The notes under the pieces were generated by a model. It was not told where the DNA came from. It searched no databases and saw nothing but the letters and a program-made list of their open reading frames with translations. 64,000 bases of DNA from Trichobilharzia szidati (taxonomy: Eukaryota; Platyhelminthes; Trematoda; Strigeidida; Schistosomatidae): the NCBI GenBank assembly GCA_944472155.2, contig OX235271.1:88053256-88117255 (forward strand), in the 5' to 3' direction. The position numbers and the translations under genes are program-made. Each line of letters opens with the position of its first letter. Within the stretch, counting starts at the first letter, position 1. Shown here in pieces: positions 46,116 to 57,514 of the stretch.

Positions 46116-46589
46116 AGGTAGACTTCATTAAAAAAGGAATGATCATTTCTAATGCGAATAACTTGAAGTATTCAATGAATGCGTTGTCGTTGCTGTTGTT
46201 GTTGTTAGGAGAATAATATTCGCTGAAGAGACTTTTCAACGAATTGATTATCAAGGTGTCCAATCATGTATATATGATTCTAAGGAAACCATATAACGTG
46301 AGAAAATTTAAACAAGAAGTGTGAATACTTAAGATCATGTGAAATCTGATAAAATAACTAAGATTATATTCATAGTTAAGTATCAAGCGATAGAACAAAT
46401 AGTGTCATACTGAAAATAGTTCACATATAGATCTTGTAAAGGAATGTGAAGTTAATAGGATTAAAAGGCAATTAAAACACTACTTAACATGGTGAGAAGT
46501 GTAGTAAAATAGATTTTTAAAATTTCAAAAAAATATATTGATTTAAAATAACAAATGGACATCCTCTTCGTCTTCTTATCTACGAACAT
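46116..46589. other. No gene seen
   Basis: AT-rich with a GTT microsatellite near 46188-46206; nothing else recognised. Confidence 0.4.
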
Positions 46590-47040
46590 AAACTGGCAGT
46601 CAAAAGGCATGATATCCATTCTCCCATATTAATGAATGCGGACACCAAGCGGACTAGGAAAATGTACATATCTTAGACAAAGCAAAAATAAAAAATGTTA
46701 GAGAATTCGTAGACGCTTGGTACTTAAACTATCTTGCTATCAACGAATAAATTTACATAGATCTTATTCACCAAACAATAAAAAGCAGGTCAGATAACCA
46801 AAGTGACGATGGATACAAAAAATTTGAACGGGAGGATGATAAAATATCCTTAAACAACCAGTCACATTCAAGGTCACCAGACCATTATTGAAATAATAGA
46901 AAAGATTTGTAGCTAAGGTGGATGATTTGGAATTAGTTGCGTTTATACTGAAACCTGCACTGAATATGTTGTCCAGAAAGATGACGAAAGCTTCGCAATT
47001 GAATCAACCAGCTCAGGGAACTCAACTAATTCAAAAAACT
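46590..47040 (+). mobile_element. Penelope-like element, C-terminal region and 3' end, decayed
   Basis: Encodes LVYEHKLAVKRHDIHSPILM-type sequence (starting tacgaacataaactggcagt), then a broken AREF...AW segment. The 3' motif is tgttgtccagaaagatgacg plus ctcagggaactcaactaatt, as at 32320 and 57125. Confidence 0.7.
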
Positions 47041-47184
47041 ATCATTAAGTAATAGAGGTTGTGAAACAACTGAAACAGTTATTCAGAAGTGGTTTCTAGA
47101 GATATTGGCAGATTATGTAATAGGAGTTACTTATTTGAATGTATGTTTTATGTAATCTGAAATCAGTGTAGAAATCTGCTGCAC

Positions 47185-47580
47185 TTAGCATAAAGAAGAA
47201 GATTCGGATTTCCAACAAGACACTGCTCGTATATACTTCAGAAACTTGACCTATGGGTCACGAAATACATTTTCAACAGGCTGCAGACTCTTAACAGCTG
47301 TCTTCACTCCATACCGAAGAGCAGATGACAAGAAAGCATAAGCAAAAAAGAAATATGCAGTACAATGAACCAACAAAGAAATTACTTCCCAACAAATATG
47401 CAAAAGTTAATCGAGATCGACCAGGTACACGTTGAGGAGATCGTTGAATGATACCGCGCTCTAGGCAGGTCCTCTAGTGGAATGCGAATAGGAAGCGATT
47501 AGTTTCGGAGTGGGTCCGAGAATGACATGAAGGAGCTCGTATGAGGAGAAGATGGGAGTCCAAGGGAATAATAATAATAA
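47185..47580 (+). mobile_element. RTE-B LINE, decayed 3' end
   Basis: Follows the B pattern (gcagactcttaacagctgtc; tccataccgaagagcagatg; ccaacaaatatgcaaaag) with a damaged GR-RP segment. It ends gagtccaagggaataataat. Confidence 0.7.
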
Positions 47581-48560
47581 TGTTCTACATATTTCTTATG
47601 TTAAATGGCTAAATCATTTATTTCAGTTCTTATAGAATTCACATGACATTTCGCAGGTTCACATCTGGAAAATTGGAGGGGTTGGATTTCGTCCAGTTTC
47701 TTCTCCTCTGGACACTAAAATACTTTTGTTCAGTTAAATTCCTAGTTTAAAAAGGTGTTTGTTGAGGAAAGTTTTAACTCTTACATATATATTAATCGAA
47801 AGTCAAGATTATGAAGCACCTGAAACGACATCAACTATGCATTTAATCTTGTATATCTTGTAGAAAATATATTACAAAGTTAGAAAACCTACTGAAACAC
47901 CAAGTAGTCATCGCCACTAGGAGTCATTGAGCATACAGATAACACGTTTTTGCGAATGAAACAGGTGATCTCGCTATCTAAAATGTAAATAAGCAGGTTT
48001 AATAACTAATAATAAATTCTAGTGCCTGTGTAGAAGTTTGAGAGCTAACTTTTAACAATTAGATCCTGTGTTTGTAATCTACTTCATGCTTTTTTGCTTG
48101 AAAAATATATTAGCTTCTCGAAACACCTTAAAATCCAGAGAGTTTTAGTAACATTACATTGTCTCTCTCATATGTGAAATTCCTTTTATCTTTTCAGCAT
48201 TATTTTTCTGATAGTAAATTGTAAATTATGCTGAACTGATATTCCTGTTACATTTAGAGATCTGAAAATAACTATGTACTGCAAAAAAGTTAGTTAATTC
48301 TAAAAATCTACAAATGAATTGTCCTCAGAATTCTTGGGGTAAATAATTCCGCAGCCTTTATCATTCAACAATGGGTTCTGACCTTTACTGTTTAAGTTGA
48401 TTGGCTTGACCAAAAGTATGCAGTCAAACATTCACACTACTCGACAGGCTTTATGTGTTACGTTCGGTTGCTCATGTGTGCAGTCCGGCCGACTCAACAG
48501 ACATTACTGGCCTACGTTTCTGATACAGAAATATTATATTTCTCATTTGTGGACGATTGA
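47581..48560. other. No gene seen
   Basis: AT-rich; nothing recognised. Confidence 0.4.
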
Positions 48561-48790
48561 TTTCTTGGTTGTGAATTGGTAGACGTTACAATTCATGGGC
48601 TGGCCGCTGACTTGGGTCCCAGTGGCCGAATTGTCTACGAGCTCGCCTTGCAACCGAAAGATCTTGAGTTCCAGCCTCGGTGGGTGCGCATTGATGAAGA
48701 GTCGCAAACTAGGACGAAACATCTCTCTAGTACTTCCAGGTTTTCCAGTGGCTCTTTAACCGATATCAGCTCATAATGAAATCTTGAGGT
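48561..48790 (+). mobile_element. SINE type H
   Basis: Contains gggtcccagtggccgaattg, B-box-like gagttccagcctcggtgggt, a hammerhead-like core 48691-48719 in which the first core C is T (ttgatga), and tail gtggctctttaaccgatatc. Confidence 0.78.
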
Positions 48791-49040
48791 GAATTTCTTG
48801 TTCCCTTTTGGCTTCTGAACAATTTTCTTGTCTATGCAGAACAAGTGTTTTAGGAGTTGGAGGTTGTATAAATGCATGTTAGCATGTAAGTATATCTTGA
48901 GTGCTCGTTGATATTCTTCATTTCCCAAAGAACTGTCCCCTAGAGTACTCGTTTTTTAAAGAAATTACTTTGTTAAAATGATCAGAACCATTTTATACTA
49001 TTAACTAACTAATAAGCAGTAAGAATATCACTACACTACT

Positions 49041-49240
49041 GCGTCGGTGGCACAGTGGTTAGGACTCTCGCCAACCATGCACATGGTCCGGGGTTCGATC
49101 TCCTGCCGGCGCACACCCGATATCCATGGTCGGCCTGAATTTGGGCTACCGATATCCATGCTGAAAATTCCGCACTTGTACTGAAAATACGGTGTGGAAT
49201 CAAGCTGTAAATCAAAAAAATAATAATAATAGAGTTTTAA
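49041..49240 (+). mobile_element. SINE type T, well-preserved copy
   Basis: Full head gcgtcggtggcacagtggtt, B-box ggttcgatctcctgccggcg, body cgatatccatggtcggcctg, and tail tggaatcaagctgtaaatca followed by AAT repeats. Confidence 0.82.
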
Positions 49241-49682
49241 TAGACAAGAATATTTTAGTATTTCAAATTTATGAAAACTGCTTTTTTTATGTATTTATTC
49301 TCTGTAACTAACAATTATAACCTGAATACGTAAATTATTTCACCGTCATCATCAGAAAAAAATATATATTAATCCAAGTATTATATACTAATTATCTAAT
49401 AGTGTACAAGACGGCATTACTTAACTTAAATAACTCTGAAAATTCAACAACAACAACAACAAAATCTAATTAAGAATATTAAGGTCAAATCTCAGTACGT
49501 TTGCAAGTTAAAATATGCGTATTCACACGTCTCAGTGAATCTGTGCATATGCATATAGTATGAAGTAATAACTAGACTACAGACCAGTAAACTATATTAC
49601 AAATTATATGCAGAGGGTTTTGAAGACATTCTTTCTTTTTTCATGACGTCCCGTTTTCGCTCAAAGCTAGTTTTGCTAAGTA
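49241..49682. other. No gene seen
   Basis: AT-rich with a CAA microsatellite at 49446-49463; nothing else recognised. Confidence 0.4.
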
Positions 49683-50088
49683 TGTAACGACAGAAGACAA
49701 AGGCCAGGCAACAGATCGTTTATTGAGAAAATCGACAAGTATTTATAGATCCTTAATGTACATTATTATTCGTTATTATTAACAGAGAAACAGCCTCTTC
49801 TGATTGGTTGTTTTCTCGCTGAAAGTTAATCTATCATCTGTTTGTGGCCGTTTCTTTGAAGGTCAGACCTTATACCTGCAAATCGTATCCGCCCACGCAA
49901 AGTCTGCTGTGATTGGTTGTTGAGTTTCTCAAGGCTAGTCTTTGCTCTTGTTTTTTTCTCACGACCAAGATTTGGGATGTAAACAGTGAAGTGAAGCTGT
50001 GATTAGTTGTTGAATCAGCCTAGATTAATTTCTACCAATCAGCATAGATCAATGTCTACCAATTGGCTAGCAGCTTGCTCTCACCACA
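49683..50088 (-). mobile_element. Solo LTR, family L1 copy 5, with an internal duplication
   Basis: On plus it starts TGTAACGACAGAAGAC and ends GCTCTCACCACA. It is 406 bp, about 70 longer than its relatives, because a block around ctgtgattggttgttgag is repeated (ctgtgattagttgttgaatc) near 49990-50020. Confidence 0.87.
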
Positions 50089-50239
50089 ATATGGTTGCTA
50101 AATATAAAAATCCTACTATACCATATTTAGCACAGGTTTTGTGTGAAGAAACAAATGTCGAAAAAGAACTTCTAAACTTTTTAAATCAGTAATCTGAATT
50201 GCGAAGTATAAGCAAAGACTATCATTGCATTTTACTTCT

Positions 50240-50530
50240 TTAGGTTGCATTATTCGTAAACATAGTTCGCTCAATTAGAAATGTTTATCGTCCGATTTCT
50301 GAACATCATCCCGCATGGTTAAGTAACGGAAAAAGAAGGTCCATTCATAGTTCAATACCCCTCTCATCTCGCGGATACAGAACACGAAAGTAAGGATATA
50401 AGGCTTGTAAAGTTATCTACCGTATACTGACTGGCTAATCTTAATTTTATCTGAAGAGTTCGTCTGTTGAAATCTACATTCAGAAGCCTAAATAATTATT
50501 AGAAAAGAAGTTCTTATCCTGAACATCTAT
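50240..50530 (+). mobile_element. Penelope-like element, GIY-YIG C-terminal fragment
   Basis: Encodes RNVYRPISEHHPAWLSNGKR, RSIHSS, LVKLSTVY and an IYIQKPK-like end, with stops. Same lineage as the minus-strand copy at 41150-41720. Confidence 0.75.
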
Positions 50531-50696
50531 TTTTTAATTATCCTTAATTTGTTGAATAAATTTCACTAATTTTATCTGATATTATATTTAGTATCAAATT
50601 TTTTATGCATCTTTCTTGAAGTGTAATTCGATTGATCTTAACAAGTCTATGTGATTCAAGAAAAGATCACTATTGTTCATGACCGTTACTTCAGAA

Positions 50697-50700
<4 letters not shown>

Positions 50701-50733
<33 letters not shown>
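50701..50733. repeat. (TA)n microsatellite
   Basis: TA dinucleotide run of about 33 bp. Confidence 0.9.
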
Positions 50734-50737
<4 letters not shown>

Positions 50738-51014
50738 TTAAGAACCAGAAAAGGAATCTATCTTAGAGAATATTTCTTGAGCAAAATTTCTTTTGTTTTC
50801 TAAGCTTCATTTTAATGATACCGTGTACTAAGAATGTTACTGTTGCTGATATACCTACCTTTTTCTTAACTTAGAACAAAGAGATGCAAATGACACATAG
50901 ATACTTTGAAAAAATTAATCTAAAGCATATAATTGATATAATTAGGATAAAACTGACTGATTATATATTTTCACTTGTCAGTTTTCATGGATTTTACTGT
51001 TTTCAAGTTGGGTG

Positions 51015-51640
51015 GTGGATAGATATTAGTTAGAGGACTATTGGAAACCAGAGGATTGTGGATAGCCGTTACGTCCGAGTAGGATAGTGTTGTGGCATAT
51101 GCGCTACTGATAAGATTTATCAGTAGTATATAAAGGGACGTTCATTGGCAAGGAGACAGATTTGATGTTAAAAAAAGAAAATGATACAACTTTGTGGTAA
51201 AACTTGTGAGACGTGAAAGAAACACAAAGAAACGCAATATGAAAGAAGGCGAGAAGTCGTACAACACGGAGGATCTTTGTAAATGGTGATTTGAAGATAC
51301 GCGTTACATTATTTCTCTATATAGAAATACCAAATTCTAAATAAACATTCCTTTACCGAGTCTTTCCTCTGCTACCGTTACAGTCTTTAGCAGTACGCAC
51401 CAAAGACCCCACTGGGGATCGAACCTAAGGCCTTTAGAGTACGGAGCGAGGTTGCTGACCATTCAATCACTCTGACTGAATCCAATGGCTAGTGAATTCT
51501 AGTTTCTGACAGTTCGTTATATATAGCGCCACCATCAGCCATTGTCACCAAACCTGGTGAACCCCAATTGTGACAACTTGAAACTCGAACTCCAGGCAAC
51601 TCCATCAAGTCCTCAGTCACTAATGAACAACACATTATAT
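51015..51640 (-). mobile_element. SINE type H, long reverse copy, split by an LTR
   Basis: Left piece 51030-51087 (gttagaggactattggaaac; cgttacgtccgagtag) and right piece 51383-51640 (agcagtacgcaccaaagacc; gggatcgaacctaaggcctt; cattgtcaccaaacctggtg) form one type H SINE. The hammerhead-like core is destroyed at the insertion point. Confidence 0.75.
51088..51382 (+). mobile_element. Solo LTR, family L2 (inside a SINE)
   Basis: A 295-bp block starting TGTTGTGGCATATGCGC, with a short palindrome ctgataagatttatcag, a TATA box (gtatataaagg), a poly(A) signal aataaacattc and an end GCTACCGTTACA. TG...CA ends and this signal order mark an LTR. It differs from family L1 in sequence. No internal region adjoins it. 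Confidence 0.75.
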
Positions 51641-52377
51641 TTCACAGAAAACTTTCAGCCTTAAAAACATGTATACAACGTTGCTCACTGATGACTACCA
51701 TCTCTCTAAAGATACGAAATTTACGGTTCAAATAAATTAAAGAAAATAATTTTTTATCATTTCAAAAACTAAGAACTGTGTTATTTAACGATTCCATCTA
51801 CATAAAAGAACTGATAAAAGAACCAGTCGCTGATCACATTAATTCCATCAATGTCATTGATGAGTTCAAAATTATCCGAAAGACTGTGTTCACACAGATT
51901 TGATCTCAATGGTTGAGGAATTTCGGCAAACCATTTCGCCAGAGAATGGTAAGGCGAGATAAACACAAAGCGAGGATATTTCTATGTACCTTCGGAAGAC
52001 CATATAAACGGGGAATGATTGAACTAGAAGGCTAAATACGTTCAAAAGTATAAGGAGTAATAATGAACCTATCCTTCAGTGTCTTTAGAAATTTAAACGT
52101 TCGTCTTTGTGTACACCCGGTTCTGTCTGTCTGATCAACTGGTCTTAGGAATATACTTTCACTGTAAAGAAATTAAAGGACGAGTCCTACATTGCTCCTT
52201 TTATTAATAAACATCTTAAGCCGTCTGCCTGAACCACTCCTCGGTTATATGGCCTTTTGAAGATGAATAAAAATTTTGTCTCTTTGCATTTAATACTAAA
52301 TATGCTGAACCCACCTCACTGTTCCATGATGAAATAGCTTGCCAAAGTTCTTGAACCAGTAAGCTTAAATCTGTGTG
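51641..52377. other. No gene seen
   Basis: AT-rich. A 61-codon reverse frame at 51781-51966 is not recognised. Confidence 0.4.
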
Positions 52378-52712
52378 TGTAACGACAGAAGGCAAGGGTC
52401 AGGCAACAGATCATTTATTAAGGAAATCAACGCATATTTATATATTTGCATGTACATTACTATGGATATTTAAGCAAACAAACACAGTCTTCCGATTGGT
52501 TGTTTCTCACGTAAAGTTAATCTTTCATCTCTTTGTGACTGTTTCTTGAATGTCAAATCCTCTATATGTTAACTGCATCCGCCTACGCAAAGTCTGCTGT
52601 GGTCAGTTTTGAATCAATCTTTGTTCACATTTTCTCACGACAAATCTTGGGAACGTAAATATTGACGTAAATTACTGTCTACCAATTTGGCTAGTAGACA
52701 GCTCTCACCACA
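52378..52712 (-). mobile_element. Solo LTR, family L1 copy 6
   Basis: On plus it starts TGTAACGACAGAAGG and ends GCTCTCACCACA. Perfect 4-bp target duplication tgtg (52374-52377 and 52713-52716). Confidence 0.9.
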
Positions 52713-52739
52713 TGTGAACATAGTCTTTCGGACATTTTT

Positions 52740-53175
52740 AACTGTGATAATTGAATTGATGGTATTAATGTGATGAGTGAGTATATGGTTTCATTAGACG
52801 TTTGTCCCCTATTTACTAATATAACACAAGTAGGAACTATTTGTTACCTTTGCGATTTCACTGATCTAAAAGAAACGTTTCCATGTGTTTATGTAGTGAA
52901 ATACACGCTTTGCGGGATCTACTAGAATTGTCGAACATGTTACTAAAACCTTTTGCAGCTGCAGAGGTTATTTATATTGTTTTTCGGAAGACGAAGGACG
53001 TTGACGATCCACTATATGCAACTGATATTGGAAATTCTTCAACTCTCAGTGTTCTTGTTTTACTTAGATCAGACAAATTTCCATTGGCCAAATCAAAACC
53101 ATAAACTGCTCGGCCGAAATACGGAATATATTTTGGGATTAGGAATGCAGAATGTTGAAGACTGGTTAACTAGCT
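52740..53175 (+). mobile_element. Penelope-like element, reverse transcriptase fragment, decayed
   Basis: Encodes MVSLDVCPLFTNI, matching RT motif A of Penelope-like elements (MVSFDV.SLFTNIP), then CYLCDFTDLKETFP and broken frames. The first Asp of motif A is retained. Truncated on both sides. Confidence 0.72.
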
Positions 53176-54074
53176 GAAGTGTGTGCATAAACAACCGAAA
53201 GTTAAAAGACAGCATGTCAAATGGTATAGATGCTTGATCATGTACCTTCAGTTGACTGAGAGAGTGAAGGTTAGCCTGTAGGAGACTTTCTAGAGAGCTC
53301 AATAACAAAACCAGAAGTGTGAATAAAAATCCAAGTTAATGAGATGATAGTGTAAAAATGTATCATAAAATACAGTAATTAGTTATATTAATTAAACGGT
53401 TACTTGAATGTATAGTTAAAGTCCACGGTTACAAATTATTGATATAATCCACATGCGTTCACCAGTTTAAGAATAGTCTTCGGATGAGGATAAGAGGTTC
53501 CTGCGAAAATTCAAAGTAAACAACACGGTTATAAGTGAAGCAAGTAGACAGTATAGACTTGTGAGAAGACGAAACGGTCAGCAGTACACTGTATTTTAGA
53601 TTGTACTCGGAAGTGATCTATATTCCAACATGAATCGTTTTAAACAAAAGTAGTGTACAATGTCTCTAATTTCAACATCTAACAAAAGAGTGTAGAATCA
53701 TATTGTTACGTACTCCACAAGCCTTCGATGTGGAATGATGAAAGCAGAAGGCCAGTAGTTTTAGGGAGTTATTTATTGCTAAATGTTAATTGCAGCTTTC
53801 GGTGGTTCGTTTATATTTATTCAGAATAAACTCCATCGAGAGTTGGCTTCTGGTTGGCTTTTTCAAAATATGTCAGTATTAGAACAATGAAGTAAGGTTT
53901 ATGCAGAACAGAAAAGTAGAAAATTATCGCTAGAAGTAAGATAAAGTGGAATAAAACAAAACGAAATTCTGTTCCACTTTACAACAGCGCAACATTTTTT
54001 TTCTACGCAGTAGATTTGGTAAGCAAGTAGGAATGAATTAGAAACTGAAATTTGATCAATTTTATATTTTTCTA
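53176..54074. other. No gene seen; possible LTR-like piece near 53708
   Basis: 53708-53880 starts tgttacgtactccacaag and contains gttatttattgctaaatg and aataaactccatcgag, reminiscent of an LTR end. No second end was found. The rest is unassigned. Confidence 0.35.
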
Positions 54075-54430
54075 GTGTGATCACGGATTGATATCAGTTA
54101 GTGAACCACTATAAACCAGGAGGTACTGGACAGCTGTTTCGTCCTAGTTTGGGACTCATCGTCAGTACATACTTAATGGATTTCTAACCCAGAACCTTCC
54201 GATTACAAGGCAAGTTCATAGATTATTAATCCACTGGAACCCAACTCAACGGCCAGTCCATGAATTCTAACTTCTACCAATTCGTGATTTTATTGCGACT
54301 ACCAGCCAATGTCACCGCTGGCGAAAACTTGTCGTCAATCGCAACCGAGTGAACCTCACTGGTCACAACTTCCCACTAGAACTCTACGCAACTCCGTCCT
54401 GTAGACAGTCACTAGCGAGCATTTATTTTG
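54075..54430 (-). mobile_element. SINE type H, long reverse copy
   Basis: Full-length copy. In reverse it has the long 5' part (atgctcgctagtgactgtct; gaggttcactcggttgcga), tRNA-like segment, hammerhead-like core 54137-54165 (ctgacgatgag...ggacgaaac) and tail ggttcactaactgatatcaa. Confidence 0.8.
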
Positions 54431-55454
54431 TCCATTTAAATACACTATGTCGAATCTCACTTATAGTGTGTGATTTGTAATAAAGTTTAAATAAATGTCA
54501 TCTTATTCAGCCGACAAAATCACGTGAAATGCAATTTAAATCCATAAATCACGATCTGTGATCTGACAAACTTCACACGTTTGTCTTAAATTTTGAGCAA
54601 GTTAAATATCACTCTGTATGAAGCTTTAAATATTAAACCAAGATGATTTATTTCATGAATTATTTTGTCTTAAAGATGTTGTCATTTCTTTGTAACCAAT
54701 ATTTCAAAATACTAGGCAGTTATATCTTTATGAAATAGCATCTTTGCGGGGAACGATTAGAAACTAGATTATTGTGAATATTTACTATTTGGTATGTCAT
54801 CAGGCTAATTTCAATCTGTTCAAGTAAATGTGTTTAAAACAAATTTCAAGCACTTTGTTTAGCGTAACTACTTGTGGAGTCCTCAAAAATAAACTTATCC
54901 AACTTTTACTACTATGTGAGAAATGAAAATATTGTACATTACTTTGTTTTAACCAGAATCTATGTACTTGTACTTACCCTCGTGGTTTGAATGAAAATAT
55001 AGTTCTGCCTGCAACTCTCCGTCTTCTCCACCATCTCAACTGCCATCGGCCAATTCTAATTACCTATCTTCTATTGCAAAATTTCGCAGGGACGCCGTAA
55101 TTCCTCCCTACGTTACCTTGGTCGACCTCTGGCAATATTACCATTGGAGAATTAAGATTGGAGCAGTCTTCTTACAATACTTCTGGAGTCCGTTAAGTTA
55201 ATTGTGGATATTGGACCTTGTAATAACCCAAGTAACAAATTTTCATATATTCCTCCAGTAACTTTACGGATTTTGCATTTTTTATTTCTATTAGAATCCG
55301 GGATACTAAGCTAGCTAAGTCTAAGGTCCGCCACATACTGACCTCCAGTAGGCATTTAGTATATTTTGACTGAATAACTCCCATTGTAGCATTAGGAAAG
55401 CGATATTTAGTGAAGAGACTCTTTTCAACGATTTTATTATTACTCGTCTGGACA
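54431..55454. other. No gene recognised; one unexplained reverse frame
   Basis: The minus-strand frame 55193..55474 (93 codons, MIYTHEGVQTSNNKIVEKSL...) matches no family I know. The first 20-odd residues resemble text near 46220-46280 (gaataatattcgctgaagag), so it is probably repeat-derived. Confidence 0.35.
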
Positions 55455-56010
55455 CCTTCATGTGTATAAATCATTTTACCAGCTCTTATGAAACAAGGTG
55501 CATCGACAGTAGTCAGAAAATGCTTTCAACTTGGATACACGAGCCCATTCCCCAGGATAAGAGAGAAAAGAAGTGTTTCAGAAGCTTTGTTCTATTCTAT
55601 CACTCAATAAACTCCAACTATGATTTTAGAGTCTTCTTTCGAATTTTATGCTAACTCTGAAGGTCTAAAGACACCAGAAGCCTTAGCCATTCATGAATGC
55701 AAGCCAGACTTTGTATACAAACGAAGTATGTACAGTTCTTATTTCTAACTTTGCCATTTTGTTTATTCAGTCTTTGTACCTTCTCCTTATTACTAAGACT
55801 GTTACTACTTTTGTGGGGGTTTTTCAGTTTGAACAGTTTCCAATTATATATCGTTTGACTCATATTGACGAATATGAGACGTCTGAAAAACTCATGGAAA
55901 GCTATAAAGACCTGCGTCATACTGAAGTCTACGCTGAAGGTGATACCTAGAAAGACAATGAAAGCTTTGCAATTAAAACATCCATTTCAGCGAATACAAC
56001 TAAAAATGAA
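55455..56010 (+). mobile_element. Penelope-like element, GIY-YIG C-terminus and 3' end
   Basis: Encodes TRCIDSSQKMLSTWIHEPIP, then TPEALAIHECKPDFVYKRSM and a stop. This is followed by the 3' UTR and terminal motif cgctgaaggtgatacctaga with gcaattaaaacatccatttc. Confidence 0.72.
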
Positions 56011-56154
56011 TATTTTCTTTTTTATATTGAAACAGTTAATCCCTTTGATAAACGTGAATGAGGCATTTAGAAGACAAATTTTTTGAGATGATATCATTTC
56101 GTTGTTTCTCTATAGTCACTTTACAATTAGCATGGTTCACAATAGTGTAATGAA

Positions 56155-56740
56155 ATGCATGACAATTACTCAGTTGATGATGAACTCAAACAACTAAAAG
56201 AAACCTTCATTGAGAACCGGTATCTACTATGCTTAGTAGAGGCTAATAGCAAATTACACGGAAGAAATACAGAGATTGATAAGGTAGCTAAAAATGTGTT
56301 GCACCTAAACTTAGAATTTAGGGGTAACACTGCAAGTGAAGTACTTAAAAATCGTCTGACGAGATCATTGAGAAAAACTTTTTTGCGATCACTTTACGAA
56401 TAACCTACCCTAGCCATCCACTGGTGCCCCTCTGATGTCAAGGAAATGTTACCTCAATTGTCTAATTCCATGTGTATTTATATGTCCACCTGCTCTTGCA
56501 GAGCTAGGTGCACAGGACGTTCATCGATAAACATATTCCTCCGCTTTCGAAAGCACCTCCTAGTTTGGCTGAGCAAAGCAGAACACAGATGCATTAATTC
56601 ATCAATATTGCAAAATATTGTAGATACTGACCACGCAGCAGCTGACACATCGTTGATTACAGTCTACAAAGACCGGCAAAGTTTGCAGAAAGGGACACGA
56701 GTGCATTTGCTTTGTATAGCAGAGGCTTTTTTGTAATAAA
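56155..56740 (+). mobile_element. Penelope-like element, RT C-terminus to GIY-YIG
   Basis: Encodes LNLEFRGNTASEVLKNRLTR (end of the RT thumb/linker), then a stop, then MCIYMSTCSCRARCTGRSS, RFRKHLLVW and ILQNIVDTDHAA. The Cys-x-Cys and GRS parts of the GIY-YIG domain are visible, but the YIG is altered to CTG. Confidence 0.78.
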
Positions 56741-57124
56741 TTACTCAGTCAACTAAAACAAAAGTACATACTAATGACCAATCATATTTAAATAGGTCAA
56801 GTAGTCCAGCAACCACAATAACAATAATTTGCTTTATTCCAAAACAGTACTAATGCTACAGTGTAGAATTTTCAGCACTTGGTCTTTGGTAGACGACATT
56901 AATTGAAGTTTGTTGTTGTTTTTTTTTATACAGGGGTACCCACAGTTTACGATGTATGTGATCAATGCAGAGTGCTTCCATCACCTTTAATAACCTTGAA
57001 TTTGAGTTATGTGAAATAATTATGAAGCAGTCATTGATATTGATTTTGTGACTTTACATTAGTAAGTGCTTTGTAATGGATGATGACGATGATGGATTTG
57101 TATTCAGATTAATTGTATTGGAAT
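56741..57124. other. Unassigned; weak candidate for a terminal ATF6 exon at 56934
   Basis: A T-rich tract ends in ttatacag at 56933. In the phase required by the ATF6 donor at 38454 the next codons read (R)GTHSLRCM and then TGA. This would be a very short last exon and rests only on phase and a good acceptor. No homology supports it. Confidence 0.2.
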
Positions 57125-57205
57125 TTGAAGATGTTGTCCAGAAGGATAACGAAAGCTCCGCAACTAAAACAACCAGCTCAGAGAACACTATTAATTGCTA
57201 ATTTT
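57125..57205 (+). mobile_element. Penelope-like element, 3' terminal motif
   Basis: tgaagatgttgtccagaagg, ataacgaaagctccgcaact and agctcagagaacactattaa match the end motifs at 32320-32400 and 46965-47035. Confidence 0.65.
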
Positions 57206-57514
57206 CTATACGTCTTCATAACCATTTTGGAACATGTTCTTTTAGTTTATTTTGTTTTATTATTGTGAACCATGACAGTTGTAAGGAGATTGTAGAGAAA
57301 CTATGAAATGACGATATCATCTCGCGAAGTTTGTCTTCTTTCGTGAGATATACTTGCTAGTGTTTACTTTTGTAACAAGTACGGATCTTGAAAAAAGATT
57401 TTACACTCAAATTTTTTCGTTTTTAATTTTAAGAGTCTAGTGGCATTCTTTAATTGTTATTATTATTATTAAAAATTTCCCAAAATACAAACTTAGCACA
57501 TAACTGACACCAAA
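57206..57514. other. No gene seen
   Basis: AT-rich; nothing recognised. Confidence 0.4.
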
